A program made the position numbers and the translations under genes. A stretch of 64,000 bases of DNA from CAWUKT01 sp963923035 (GTDB taxonomy: Bacteria > Bacteroidota > Bacteroidia > J057 > JADKCL01): the NCBI GenBank assembly GCA_963923035.1, contig CAWUKT010000003.1, positions 62,001-126,000 on the forward strand. The letters run 5' to 3'. Below, piece after piece: positions 16,703 to 25,440 of this stretch. A model generated the notes under the pieces. It worked only from the letters and a program-made list of their open reading frames with translations, had not been told where the DNA came from and searched no databases. Every line of letters begins with the position of its first letter. The first letter of the stretch is position 1.

Positions 16703-17409
16703 GCAAATGTGTTTCCACGCATACGCAAGGCTTTGATAATCAGGCTAGGTTTTGGCTTCCGCCTAATTTCTCGTTGTTAATATTACAAAAAATACGGTTT
16801 TCATCCCATTGAAGCTACCACCATATTGTCCACGCAATCAAATGGCGGCAGACGCGACGAGTGTCCATCTCTAACTGAAAATTAAACCAATGAGAATGCC
16901 GCCGCCCTGATTTGACCGGCACGCCGAATGTCAGGGGTAGCAAAAACAAAGAATTTAGGAGAATTGTGTTCGTTCTTTGGAGGATTGTAGGGATGATCGG
17001 GCTGCGGTCCGCTCATTGTTAGAATCAGTACCTAAACCGGAGGGGAGCGGATGATGTAGCAGTGGTTTGCTCCCCCACCTTGTTGTCCTTTGGGACGACC
17101 TGGAGAGGTATGCAAAAGAGGGTTGTGGATCTCCTTTTTGACCATTATCAGGTCCAGGAACGCCTTTTCGACGTTCCTGACGGGAGAGCTTTGCCCGGAA
17201 TTAGAGGGTAATTTTTGAGTCTTTTTGAATTGATGGGGTGGTGGCCCTGTATATCCAAAATCTGTCTTTACTACTTCGAAAATGATGTTGCCACCACCTC
17301 CAATTTGTTGGTTGAAGCAAAGGGGCGAACGCGTTGGCATTTCATTATTGGTCGTTCGCCCCGGCTTCCCTCGTTCTTTCAGTCGGTAGCACAATCAAAG
17401 ACAATACGT
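16703..17409. other. Gene-free stretch, about 700 bp
   Basis: Between the divergent helical protein gene and the giant T9SS protein. A minus-strand frame at 17032-17394 has low-complexity, non-protein-like composition and is rejected. No promoter box with the exact TAnnTTTG form was found close to 17410. Nothing else stands out. Confidence 0.5.
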
Positions 17410-20400
17410 ATGGAACCCAAAAAGCTATTACTCGGTGTAATGTTGATTTACGCCCATACATACTGTTGTGCCCAATTTTTGCCCGAAATCCAGCATTTCG
17501 GCGGGGGCAGTCTGGACTCCACATGGAGCCTGAGCGACTCGACCTTCTGCAAGGGCGGGACGCTGGCCATCGGGGGGCGGTACTTCGTGCGGCACGCTCC
17601 GGGGGAGCAGTGGGACAGTACGGTGGTATGGTTGGGCGGATTTTTGACGGGAAACAAATGCACGACGCTCTCCCTGAACGCAACCCAGGGAGGACAAAGC
17701 GACACGATTACGGTACAATTGCCGGATGAATACAAAGCGGATACCTGTCTGGATTTGACTTTGATCCGCTATACATCGGGACTCTTTGGAATAGTCCCCG
17801 CCGCGATCAGCGATACGATTTGCCTGACAGGCGGCTTCGCAAAATTCACCATTCCCCAGGAGACGTTCTTTTGTTTGGGCGATACTTCGCCCAGGCTCAA
17901 GTTCGATTTTCGGCCTCCGGGGAGCTTTATCAATGCAAGTGGGAATCCGGGCCTGTTGATCCAAGCAAATGGCTCGGTCCCCTTGCATCCGGGGGCCATT
18001 GGCACCAATCAGGAGATTCAATTGGTATCGGGGCATCCGGTGTGCCCGGATACTGCCAGCTTACACGTGAGCATAGCGGGGAAGCAACTTCCAAGTCTTG
18101 GTTTAGTTGGTTGGTCGACGGTTCACTGTCCCCTTGGGACGGTGGCCGTCGACACTTCTCTGCTTTGGCCCAAGGGTGGGAAGTTCTATGCTTCTTCTGG
18201 GGGAATGGTTCTGGCGGACGATTCGTTGGGCGTTATCAACCTTGGCGCGAGTCAACCGGGGAATTACGAATTGATGTATTTCGTTGACGACCCTTGCTTT
18301 GATACGGCGAAGATTCCGATTCAGATACTACCTAGAGATACTGCCTCGGTCCATTATCCGATCTTCAGTACAGGCGGTATCCAACGACTTTGCCAAGACG
18401 ACGCGCCGGTTGGTCCGGTCTTTACCTTTGGAGCCAGCGGCGGGACGTTCGTATCGCTTCCCAATACCCTGCAACTCGATTCGAATGGCGTCATCTACCC
18501 CGGTTCAAGCCAACCCGATCACTACTCAATCGAGTATATCACCCCCGGCCCTTGCCCTGATACCTTCCATGCAGCGTTGAACCTGCGACTGGACACAGCC
18601 AAGAATCCCTTCTTCGATTTCATTCCCGACCTAGTGTGTGGCGACGATTCGATTATCCCGCTGGATACCGTGGCGGACTTCGGCTATCTGGAAGTATTTC
18701 AGGGAAATCAATTCATTACTGCGACAGTCCTGCCCCAACTCTTCGTCCAAAACTCACTGGCTCCGGGCTATACCTATCTGATCCGTCACGTCCAGACGGG
18801 CTACTGCGCCGATACGGCGGTGGACTTTCTCACTGTCAAACATCCCGACACAGCGGGATTTGCCTACGATCCCGCCCTCTTATGCCTCAATTCACCCGAT
18901 CCACTTCCGCTGATCACCGGGACCGGAGGCGGCATATTCAGCGCTGTTTCGCCCAGTACAAGCGTCCAGCCCAACGGCAGGTTGGACCTCGCAAATAGCG
19001 GCCCCGGCCAGCATATCATCCAGTACACAACGACGGGCCTATGCCCCGATTCCCTTCTTGATACTGTCCAGATTGAAACTTCGATTTCTGTTCTGTTTAA
19101 CTATCAGAGCAATGTTTTCTGCCATACGGCTCCCAACCCGATGGCCCTGATCCAAAACGTCGGCGGAGTCTTTTCCGCCGACACTTTTGGGTTGGTTCTG
19201 GACTCGTTATCGGGGGAAATCGATCTTGCAAATTCCGTTCCCGGCACCTACCGAATTACCTATACCTTTTCGGGCAGTTGCGAGGACACCTATACCCAGA
19301 CCGTTTCAGTACTGGCTTTTGACAGTACCACAACCATTGCCTTTGACCGGGATACCTTCTGCGTGGACAGCGTAGCCCCAATCCCCATTTTATCAGGCGA
19401 CAGTTCAGGAGCCTATTTCGCAACTCCGGGCCTTGTTTTCTTCAACCCCGCTAACGGCTCGGTGGACCTCACCCGAACCCCTCCCGGCAGCTATGCCGTC
19501 ACCTTCGACCTTGAAAATATATGTGCGACCAACCCAACTGATACGTTGATTGTATCCAACGCCCCGGAGGTTCTCTTTTCATACTCAGATCCCGTTCTAT
19601 GTACCGGAGATACGCCCCTTGCTTGTCAATCGAACCCACTTTCGTTTATGGGTGGGGCGTTCTCCGGGCCTTCGGGGATTGTATTGGATTCGGTGGGGAC
19701 CATCTACCCCGTCCAAAGCCAGCCGGGAGGCTATGAAGTAGTGTTTGTAAGTGACGGAATCTGCAAGGCGGTGGAAACCGCTGAGGTCACCATTCACCCG
19801 CTTCCCCAAAACGTGGAACTTCACTCCAATGATACTGTCCTCTGCGAGGGCGAAGACCTACAATTGCGCATCCATGCTCCCGACGGTGTGGCGTTTCGTT
19901 TCTTCCAAAATGGGAGTCTCACCGATTCGGGAGCCATTTTTTTCACCGTTGACACCCTAAAAAATAGCTCCTCCTTCCGGGCTGAAGTTGAAAACGCATT
20001 TGGCTGTACTGCTTCGGATTCGATCTGGATACAGGTCAATCCTCGCCCCTCGGTCTCGGCTCAACTGCCAGAGGGTGAGGTTTCTACTGGAGGAAAGCAG
20101 ACGATTACCTTGTTGATTGAGCCGGACGCCACCAGTGTTTCGTGGCGTCTGCTGGCCGGGGATGCTGTCCTTGACAGCGGAATTACGCCACCAGTTTCTG
20201 AAGATACGAGCATTCCGCTCGGAGTCTCCCTCCACGAGGGCGGCCTCTCCCCGGTCATTTATTCTCTTCAATTGGTCCCAACTGCCGAGGGATGTCTCGG
20301 GGATACGATCACAGTTCCGCTCGAAACACTCTACGATCCGATTTTCATTCCCCAGGTCTTCACCCCCAATGGAGACGGGCAAAATGATTCGTGGGAGGTA

Positions 20401-20598
20401 CGGTGGACAAGCGACATTGATCCCAATGACTACGAACTATTGGTCTTCAATCGAACCGGGGGACAGGTAGCGCGAATTGCTCCATTGGGGAGCTACTGGG
20501 ATGGAGGCAATCTGGCCGATGGCGTGTACTGGTGGACCCTACGGGATTGGTCGGGACAGGAAATCAGAAGTGGAGGATTAACGATTCGGAGGAAATGA
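17410..20598 (+). CDS. Giant repeat protein with T9SS type B (gliding-motility-associated) C-terminal domain
   Basis: From ATG 17410 the product is 1,062 residues with a signal peptide (MEPKKLLLGVMLIYAHTYCCA). The body consists of degenerate repeats of roughly 90-100 residues, each with a cysteine pair and phrases such as GGVFSADTFGLVLDS, GEIDLANSVPGTYRITY and GSCEDTY, so it is probably a string of Ig-like beta-sandwiches. The last 85 residues form the CHU_C/type B sorting domain (IPQVFTPNGDGQNDSWEV ... LADGVYWW). It should be secreted and surface-attached by T9SS. The frame is open back to 17215, but only this ATG gives an export signal. It heads a run of very tightly packed small genes. Confidence 0.85.
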   Translation: MEPKKLLLGVMLIYAHTYCCAQFLPEIQHFGGGSLDSTWSLSDSTFCKGGTLAIGGRYFVRHAPGEQWDSTVVWLGGFLTGNKCTTLSLNATQGGQSDTITVQLPDEYKADTCLDLTLIRYTSGLFGIVPAAISDTICLTGGFAKFTIPQETFFCLGDTSPRLKFDFRPPGSFINASGNPGLLIQANGSVPLHPGAIGTNQEIQLVSGHPVCPDTASLHVSIAGKQLPSLGLVGWSTVHCPLGTVAVDTSLLWPKGGKFYASSGGMVLADDSLGVINLGASQPGNYELMYFVDDPCFDTAKIPIQILPRDTASVHYPIFSTGGIQRLCQDDAPVGPVFTFGASGGTFVSLPNTLQLDSNGVIYPGSSQPDHYSIEYITPGPCPDTFHAALNLRLDTAKNPFFDFIPDLVCGDDSIIPLDTVADFGYLEVFQGNQFITATVLPQLFVQNSLAPGYTYLIRHVQTGYCADTAVDFLTVKHPDTAGFAYDPALLCLNSPDPLPLITGTGGGIFSAVSPSTSVQPNGRLDLANSGPGQHIIQYTTTGLCPDSLLDTVQIETSISVLFNYQSNVFCHTAPNPMALIQNVGGVFSADTFGLVLDSLSGEIDLANSVPGTYRITYTFSGSCEDTYTQTVSVLAFDSTTTIAFDRDTFCVDSVAPIPILSGDSSGAYFATPGLVFFNPANGSVDLTRTPPGSYAVTFDLENICATNPTDTLIVSNAPEVLFSYSDPVLCTGDTPLACQSNPLSFMGGAFSGPSGIVLDSVGTIYPVQSQPGGYEVVFVSDGICKAVETAEVTIHPLPQNVELHSNDTVLCEGEDLQLRIHAPDGVAFRFFQNGSLTDSGAIFFTVDTLKNSSSFRAEVENAFGCTASDSIWIQVNPRPSVSAQLPEGEVSTGGKQTITLLIEPDATSVSWRLLAGDAVLDSGITPPVSEDTSIPLGVSLHEGGLSPVIYSLQLVPTAEGCLGDTITVPLETLYDPIFIPQVFTPNGDGQNDSWEVRWTSDIDPNDYELLVFNRTGGQVARIAPLGSYWDGGNLADGVYWWTLRDWSGQEIRSGGLTIRRK

Positions 20599-20599
20599 G

Positions 20600-21253
20600 A
20601 TGAGCAAATGGAAGATCATATCAAGTGAAATGAACGGGGAGCCGGGACGGGTTGAGCTTGGTCCCAAGGGACAAGGCGCTTTTCACAGGAGAGAAGGCGA
20701 AGGAACGAGGACGACGGTTTTTCACTATGAAATCAGACGGGGATTGGGCTGGGTGGATTTTGAAGACCAATGGGAAACGACGGGCGGGCTGATCCCGATC
20801 CAGAACAATAGGCTGTTGCTGTTCCGCATCCGCAAGAACTATCCCGAACCGGGGACATGGTTTACCGACAGCTTTATCCTTTCGCCCACCGACCGCAAGG
20901 AGGGCAATAAATTCCTCAACCGTCTCTTCGCCAGCGAACTCCAGGCGAAGAGTCTCTGGGTCGAACCCCACGACGGCAAAGCCGTTCGCGCTGCAATCAT
21001 CGCGGCGGGATCGACTCATACAGATTGTGCGGCCATGCTCGGAGTTCCTGTTTCGACGTTTCGAAGCTGGCTCCAACGGCCCCATTGGGTCGCCGATTAC
21101 CTCGCCCGCCTGAGCTTGTTCCTGGACACCGACCTGATTGGCCCCTACCTGAAAATGTTCGATGGACAGGCCTGGGTCTCCACATCCGACCAATCGAAGG
21201 TTCTGACATTCAAACTGGATACCCCTCCCAATGAAAACGACTATGGACAATAA
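20600..21253 (+). CDS. Unknown 217-residue protein with possible helix-turn-helix segment
   Basis: Starts one base after the stop of the giant T9SS protein gene. No signal peptide. The N-terminal 110 residues look like a beta-rich domain (FHYEIRRGLGWVDFEDQW, NNRLLLFRIRKNYPEPGTWF). Residues about 135-160 (STHTDCAAMLGVPVSTFRSW) resemble a helix-turn-helix, which would suggest DNA binding, but the match is weak. No family recognised. Its 3' end overlaps the next small gene by 11 bases (ATG within the last codons), implying coupled translation. Confidence 0.65.
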   Translation: MSKWKIISSEMNGEPGRVELGPKGQGAFHRREGEGTRTTVFHYEIRRGLGWVDFEDQWETTGGLIPIQNNRLLLFRIRKNYPEPGTWFTDSFILSPTDRKEGNKFLNRLFASELQAKSLWVEPHDGKAVRAAIIAAGSTHTDCAAMLGVPVSTFRSWLQRPHWVADYLARLSLFLDTDLIGPYLKMFDGQAWVSTSDQSKVLTFKLDTPPNENDYGQ

Positions 21254-21401
21254 CCGCATTCAACGCGAAACCCGGATTCTGCTCTATGTGATCGCAGTTG
21301 TGGGGATTATCGGCGGAGCCCTCGTATTCGCAAGCGTGGTCTTTGGCTGGGAAGCTGTTTTGCTGGTTCTGATGCGGATGTGGAGGGCACTGGGCTTGTA
21401 A
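21243..21401 (+). CDS. 52-residue single-pass membrane protein
   Basis: ATG 21243 opens 52 codons ending TAA at 21399-21401. The sequence begins MDNNRIQRETRILLYVIAVV and continues as one long hydrophobic helix with glycine residues, then an amphipathic C-terminus with W, R and L. It overlaps the previous gene by 11 bases and shares one base with the next (TAATG). The overlaps on both sides, plus a clean hydrophobic helix, make it a credible small protein. Function unknown. Confidence 0.55.
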   Translation: MDNNRIQRETRILLYVIAVVGIIGGALVFASVVFGWEAVLLVLMRMWRALGL

Positions 21402-21541
21402 TGATGAGCAAAACGAAACATGAACCGGCCCTATTTTTCCTTCTGAACAAGAGACTGAACAACATATACGAACTGCTAAATGAGCCTCAACGATGCTATG
21501 GCGAACCATTTACCCAAATCCGTTCCTTCTATGAGTCCTAA
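21401..21541 (+). CDS. 46-residue small protein of unknown function
   Basis: ATG 21401 is fused to the previous stop (TAATG). The 46-residue product begins MMSKTKHEPALFFLLNKRL and is mostly helical and basic at the start. It ends within the first codons of the next gene, whose ATG at 21531 overlaps it by 11 bases. The evidence for coding is the uninterrupted chain of overlaps; there is no family match. Confidence 0.4.
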   Translation: MMSKTKHEPALFFLLNKRLNNIYELLNEPQRCYGEPFTQIRSFYES

Positions 21542-21731
21542 CCCTCCGATCCACTTCAACCAATTTCTCAGCCTCGCTGAGATCAATGCTTTGCTTCCCG
21601 ATACCCAACTGACCGAGGCCGACCTGGATAATATCGAACGGGGCCGGTTGGTCATCACCAAGACCGCCGATGGACTGCGCAAGGTCCATCTGGGAAGTCT
21701 GTTTGAGCTTCTGAAACTGCATATCCATTAA
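21531..21731 (+). CDS. 66-residue protein, weakly like a HTH/excisionase module
   Basis: From ATG 21531 (an in-frame upstream ATG at 21480 also exists) the 66-residue product reads FLSLAEINALLPDTQLTEAD then ERGRLVITKTADGLRKVHLG. This recalls the 'LSxxEhxxLL ... GRLxxxKxGxRxxV' layout of short MerR-like/excisionase DNA-binding domains, only weakly. It overlaps the 46-residue gene by 11 bases and abuts the next gene. Function unknown. Confidence 0.5.
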   Translation: MSPNPPIHFNQFLSLAEINALLPDTQLTEADLDNIERGRLVITKTADGLRKVHLGSLFELLKLHIH

Positions 21732-21989
21732 GTGTATCCATTGAATATGAACAACGATCGTGAAATGAGGAACCACGCGCCGCCCCCACTTTGGTGGCCC
21801 GACAAGCGAGAGGACATTCCTCCCGAAATTTTCGATGACTGGCCCGATGAAACCTCTGTGCCCGATATGATCGCCTTTCACCGGCGCCGGGGCATTGCAA
21901 TCGATCCCGTCCAGGCGCTCAAGGACATCAATACCCTGCGCCAGGTCCGCTACCAACAGTGGCAATCTGACTCACTCAACAGAGAATAG
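21732..21989 (+). CDS. 85-residue acidic/Trp-Pro-rich small protein
   Basis: Starts at a GTG immediately after the previous stop (TAA GTG); an ATG at 21747 would shorten it by five residues. The product begins with a segment rich in P, W and D (APPPLWWPDKREDIPPEIFD) and ends with a charged helix (DPVQALKDINTLRQVRYQQW). No signal peptide or membrane helix. No family recognised. It is the last gene in the chain that begins with the giant T9SS protein at 17410. Confidence 0.5.
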   Translation: MYPLNMNNDREMRNHAPPPLWWPDKREDIPPEIFDDWPDETSVPDMIAFHRRRGIAIDPVQALKDINTLRQVRYQQWQSDSLNRE

Positions 21990-22059
21990 ACAACGACACG
22001 TTATAACCGAAGGATTTTTGGATTTCCGCCTTGGGCGGGTTGGTTCCGGCTGCGCTCGA

Positions 22060-22290
22060 ATGGGCGTGGCCGGGGTTTTTCTTGAGAGGGGGCCTGGTGG
22101 AAAAGAGGTTCGAATTGCGCTAAATCATGGTACCGTACTGAAAGACCCTTACGTTTTTGATTTTCAAAAAACCAATCAATTACTGATCATTGTGTGTGAT
22201 TCCAATTGGAAGTTTGCAAGCGATGACAACAAACTTGCTCTGCATTTTGTAAGGCATGTTTTCCCATCAATCAATCAGGTACCGAGATGA
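22060..22290 (+). CDS. Doubtful 76-residue ORF overlapping the next gene
   Basis: The frame ends with a TGA that overlaps ATG 22287 of the next gene (ATGA), which favours coding, but the 5' part (22021-22080) is a G+C-rich block out of character with its surroundings and looks like non-coding repeat. The C-terminal part contains YVFDFQKTNQLLIIV. The start is uncertain (ATG 22060 is one option). It may be the remains of a larger gene. Confidence 0.25.
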   Translation: MGVAGVFLERGPGGKEVRIALNHGTVLKDPYVFDFQKTNQLLIIVCDSNWKFASDDNKLALHFVRHVFPSINQVPR

Positions 22291-23084
22291 AGCTAAAACC
22301 AGTAATCTGCGAAAGCGATGCGCTCTCTGAGAGCCAACTACGTCAAATGCACGAGATTACGCGTCTCAACAATCCATTGATTCCAAATGACCACATCCAG
22401 CGCAAGCACATTTCAAAGGTTGCGCCGACCTTCTATTTGTATTACGAAGGACAAAAAATGTTGGCTTTTCAGGGGATGTGTGCGTTTCGGTTGCCGAATC
22501 CTTTTCGGAAAGGAGAGATTCCCGTTTTCTTTGTTGCTATTGCCTTTCGGCGCCCGGAAGCTGCTGGTAAGGTCCGGGATTTTGCCCGCCAGAGCAACAT
22601 TGCCTTCATTCGAAGTCACCTTGGGCCTTTCTTTTTCCTCAAAACCTGGGCCTCATTTGTCCACACCGTCAACCCCAAATTGACTCACCGTTTTCTCAAA
22701 TCATTCCCCATTTCCTACCCCCAGCCAATGGTAAAGGCACCCCGGAAAATTCAGGATTTAACCCTGAACATTCTGCACAGTTGCCTTGGCTATCCGAATG
22801 CGAAAATCGATCCGTTTTTGGTGAGGCGTGTTCCGGAGTATGCTCCAGAACACGATTACTATTTGTTGAAGGAACCTCAGGACATCACAGCTCGATGGGA
22901 AGAAGATTACTGCGCCAGGGACGAAGCCTGGAACCAGCACTTTATCGAATTGGGAATTGTTCAAGAAAAGCCCGGTTTTTATGGGCTGTTGGGTCCGCTC
23001 CAATTGATGTGGGGCTTTTTCAGCCCATTTGCAGTTCTGCGGAAAAAACTGGGCCTCCGCCCAAGGAGAAAAACAGCTCGCTGA
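22287..23084 (+). CDS. Unknown 265-residue protein, possibly GNAT-like
   Basis: No signal peptide or obvious membrane span. The N-terminal half (ESQLRQMHEITRLNNPLIPN, FYLYYEGQKMLAFQGMCAF, IPVFFVAIAFRRPEAAGKVR) has the alternation of a split beta-sheet around an acetyl-CoA-type core, loosely like GNAT folds. The C-terminal half is aromatic and basic (FYGLLGPLQLMWGFFSPF, RKKLGLRPRRKTAR) and could sit at a membrane surface. I do not recognise the family. Codon use is A+T-rich like the downstream ATP-grasp cluster. Confidence 0.6.
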   Translation: MKLKPVICESDALSESQLRQMHEITRLNNPLIPNDHIQRKHISKVAPTFYLYYEGQKMLAFQGMCAFRLPNPFRKGEIPVFFVAIAFRRPEAAGKVRDFARQSNIAFIRSHLGPFFFLKTWASFVHTVNPKLTHRFLKSFPISYPQPMVKAPRKIQDLTLNILHSCLGYPNAKIDPFLVRRVPEYAPEHDYYLLKEPQDITARWEEDYCARDEAWNQHFIELGIVQEKPGFYGLLGPLQLMWGFFSPFAVLRKKLGLRPRRKTAR

Positions 23085-23395
23085 CCATTCAATATGCTCA
23101 ATTTACAACCCCTTAGGATTGATTTCGACAATAAATTGACCCTTGATGAGATGCTTTGGAAACGTTACACCAACAGGCAATTTGGAATTGAAATTTACCA
23201 GTAGGAAAGGGGATGGATTCAGAGTTAATCCTGATATTAGTTGGTTTCCATTCGACTTCCGCGAATAGCTCAATCTGGTCTTGATACTCCTCCAAGAAAG
23301 ACCAAAACAAGTTCGCCCCTTGCCCTATCGGGGCTACACTTAAAAAGAAGCCCCCCCTTTTTTGAGACAGCTTCTTCTTTATTATACAATTGTTG
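23085..23395. other. Gene-free stretch, about 310 bp, with a 10-bp inverted repeat
   Basis: Lies between two convergent genes. GCTTCTTCTT (23370-23379) is the complement of AAGAAGAAGC (23410-23419, inside the 3' end of the VOC gene), giving a possible hairpin with a 30-nt loop, but no T run follows it on either strand. A minus-strand frame across 23113-23568 overlaps the VOC gene and is not convincing. Confidence 0.4.
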
Positions 23396-23848
23396 CTATT
23401 CGTGCTTGGAAGAAGAAGCCTTTCCCTCCGCTTTCCTAAACACCTCCCCTTCATCCCGGAAGGCTTTAAACTCCAAGACATTCCCACTGGGGTCAAGGAG
23501 AAACATCGTGGCTTGTTCTCCCACCTGATCCTTGAACCGTATATATGGGGCGATGATAAATTTGACACTTTGCCCTTTCAACTTGGCAGCCAACTGCTCC
23601 CATTCTTCCATCGGGAGGATGACTCCCCAATGCCTCGCCGGGACGTGCTTCCCATCAATGACGTTGGTGTCAGCGTAAGTCGGTTCATTGGGCGCAAGGT
23701 GCGCACTCAATTGATGGCCGTACATATCAAAATCAACCCAAGAGGGCGCACTACGACCAATTTTACAGCCCAGAACATCGACGTAAAAGTCTCGTGTGGC
23801 TTCCAAATCCTTGACTGGAAATGCCAGATGAAATGCTCTCGTACTCAT
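23396..23848 (-). CDS. VOC (glyoxalase/dioxygenase) superfamily protein
   Basis: A 150-residue cytoplasmic protein of the vicinal-oxygen-chelate superfamily. The first module starts MSTRAFHLAFPVKDLEATRD followed by FYVDVLGCKIGR; the second holds FIIAPYIRFKDQVGEQATMF and the characteristic end FLLDPSGNVLEFKAF, whose glutamate is the usual metal ligand. A histidine at residue 7 (RAFHLAF) would be the first ligand. The substrate is unknown. The frame extends to 23881, but ATG 23848 matches the family N-terminus. Confidence 0.8.
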   Translation of the reverse strand: MSTRAFHLAFPVKDLEATRDFYVDVLGCKIGRSAPSWVDFDMYGHQLSAHLAPNEPTYADTNVIDGKHVPARHWGVILPMEEWEQLAAKLKGQSVKFIIAPYIRFKDQVGEQATMFLLDPSGNVLEFKAFRDEGEVFRKAEGKASSSKHE

Positions 23849-24003
23849 TTCGAAGTATAAGGATTTCCCCCTAATAATCATTGGATAAATGAGTGTCAGG
23901 GCTGGTATAAGGATGGAGGGGAAATAGTTTTTTTCTCGACAAAAAAAGTGTCTCCAGAAACAAAAATACTTCTATCTTTCCCGCCTATTTATGACTGAAC
24001 TGA

Positions 24004-25440
24004 ATGAAAGAAATCACCACGGTTCAACCCGGCCAATTCGAGCCGGAAAACCATTGGTATCCCAAAGCGTTGAACGCGACCATCCATCCGATGGTCAGTT
24101 TCTTCTTTAGCCTCACCAAAGAGCGCATCGCAAATCGCTATTGCCATTTGCGTCCCACCATTTCCCAAGAAAAACTCCTTGAATATCTCTCCTATAAGCC
24201 CAGATACTTCCTATGGGCTGGGGCAGACCTTTTCAATGTGACAACGGAAGGCGGAAAGCGACAAATGGTGGTCATCGAGAATAACTCCTGTCCCTCCGGA
24301 CAGAAGTCTATGCCTGTGGTCAATGATCACGACGAGTATGGCGGCTACCGTCCTCTAATGGAGTATTCCTTCAAAGCGGCATTGAAATCACGGCGTTTAC
24401 CCAAAGGGGCACTGGCGGTGATTTACGACAAGAATCCGATGGAAGCATCAGGGTATGCCGCAGCAATGGCCGATGTATTCAATGAACAAGTCTACCTGAT
24501 TCCTTATTACAAGGATGAAATTGGACAGAGGGTCCGTTGCAACGAAGGACAGTTGGAATTTTTGAAATCCAATGGAGACTGGCAGCCTCTAAGGGCCGTG
24601 TTCCGCTACCTGACCCAGAAGCCCTGGAATAGACTTCCGGTCAATCAGAAGACCTTTATTTACAATCCTGTGGTCGCCTGTCTGGCCGGAGGCAGGAATA
24701 AGATGATCGCGTCCAAAGCGTATGATTTTTTCAATGGCGAATTGGATGGAACCGGACTAAAAATTAGGACTCCTGAAACAATCTGGGATGTAGCCCAAAA
24801 TGAGGTTCCCCTCTGGGTATCCAAGATGGGCGGACAGGCAGTGGTCAAAAACCCTTATAGCAATGCTGGACAGGGAGTTTATACCATTGTCAATGAACAA
24901 GAATTGGCTGCTTTTATGGAGATGGAATTTGAATATGACCTCTTCATTGTCCAGAGCTTGATTGGCAACTACAATTGGAGTTCGACGACGGCAAGCGGGA
25001 AATATTACCATGTAGGAACCCTTCCCAACAGACGTGGGGAAACCTATGCCGCCGATCTCCGAATGATGATCTGTGGAACTGCTGATGGATTTCGGCCATT
25101 GTCGATTTATTCCCGTCGGGCACGGCTACCCTTGACCAATGACCTTGAAGCAGGATTGGATTCATGGGGAATGCTGGGAACCAACTTGTCGATCAAAAGA
25201 GAAGGTGGTGGTTGGGACAGTGATACCAATCGCCTGATGCTCATGGACCGGAAGGACTTTAACCGTATTGGGGTAAGTCTGGATGATATGATCGAGGGTT
25301 ATGTCCAAACGATATTGTCCACCATCGCCATTGACAAAATGGCCCGAAACCTCTTCAATTTAAAGGGGAAGTTCAGGAAGAAGTTGTTCCAATCCCTGAA
25401 CAATGACCCGGCTCTGTTGGAAGAAATCCTGATTTCATAA
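24004..25440 (+). CDS. ATP-grasp-like ligase, first gene of a three-gene cluster
   Basis: 478 residues, cytoplasmic. The central and C-terminal parts fit an ATP-grasp fold: MGGQAVVKNPYSNAGQG resembles the ATP-binding lysine and glycine-rich loop, FIVQSLIGNYNW the adenine-contact strand, and YAADLRMMICG with the late MLGTNLSIKREGG the metal-binding part. The N-terminal half (PRYFLWAGADLF, MVVIENNSCPSGQKSM) may bind substrate. It likely joins a carboxylate and an amine using ATP. The stop overlaps the next start by one base (TAATG), and the third gene overlaps too, so the three enzymes act together. A near-consensus TATCTTTC at 23973-23980 may be the promoter. Confidence 0.65.
   Translation: MKEITTVQPGQFEPENHWYPKALNATIHPMVSFFFSLTKERIANRYCHLRPTISQEKLLEYLSYKPRYFLWAGADLFNVTTEGGKRQMVVIENNSCPSGQKSMPVVNDHDEYGGYRPLMEYSFKAALKSRRLPKGALAVIYDKNPMEASGYAAAMADVFNEQVYLIPYYKDEIGQRVRCNEGQLEFLKSNGDWQPLRAVFRYLTQKPWNRLPVNQKTFIYNPVVACLAGGRNKMIASKAYDFFNGELDGTGLKIRTPETIWDVAQNEVPLWVSKMGGQAVVKNPYSNAGQGVYTIVNEQELAAFMEMEFEYDLFIVQSLIGNYNWSSTTASGKYYHVGTLPNRRGETYAADLRMMICGTADGFRPLSIYSRRARLPLTNDLEAGLDSWGMLGTNLSIKREGGGWDSDTNRLMLMDRKDFNRIGVSLDDMIEGYVQTILSTIAIDKMARNLFNLKGKFRKKLFQSLNNDPALLEEILIS

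Noticed and set aside
17032..17394. Minus-strand frame of 120 codons before the giant T9SS protein
   Set aside because: Low-complexity composition and no motif; kept as non-coding.
23113..23568. Minus-strand frame of 151 codons partly overlapping the VOC gene
   Set aside because: Its first third overlaps the VOC gene in another frame, and the remainder has no start or motif of its own. I could not exclude a decayed gene.
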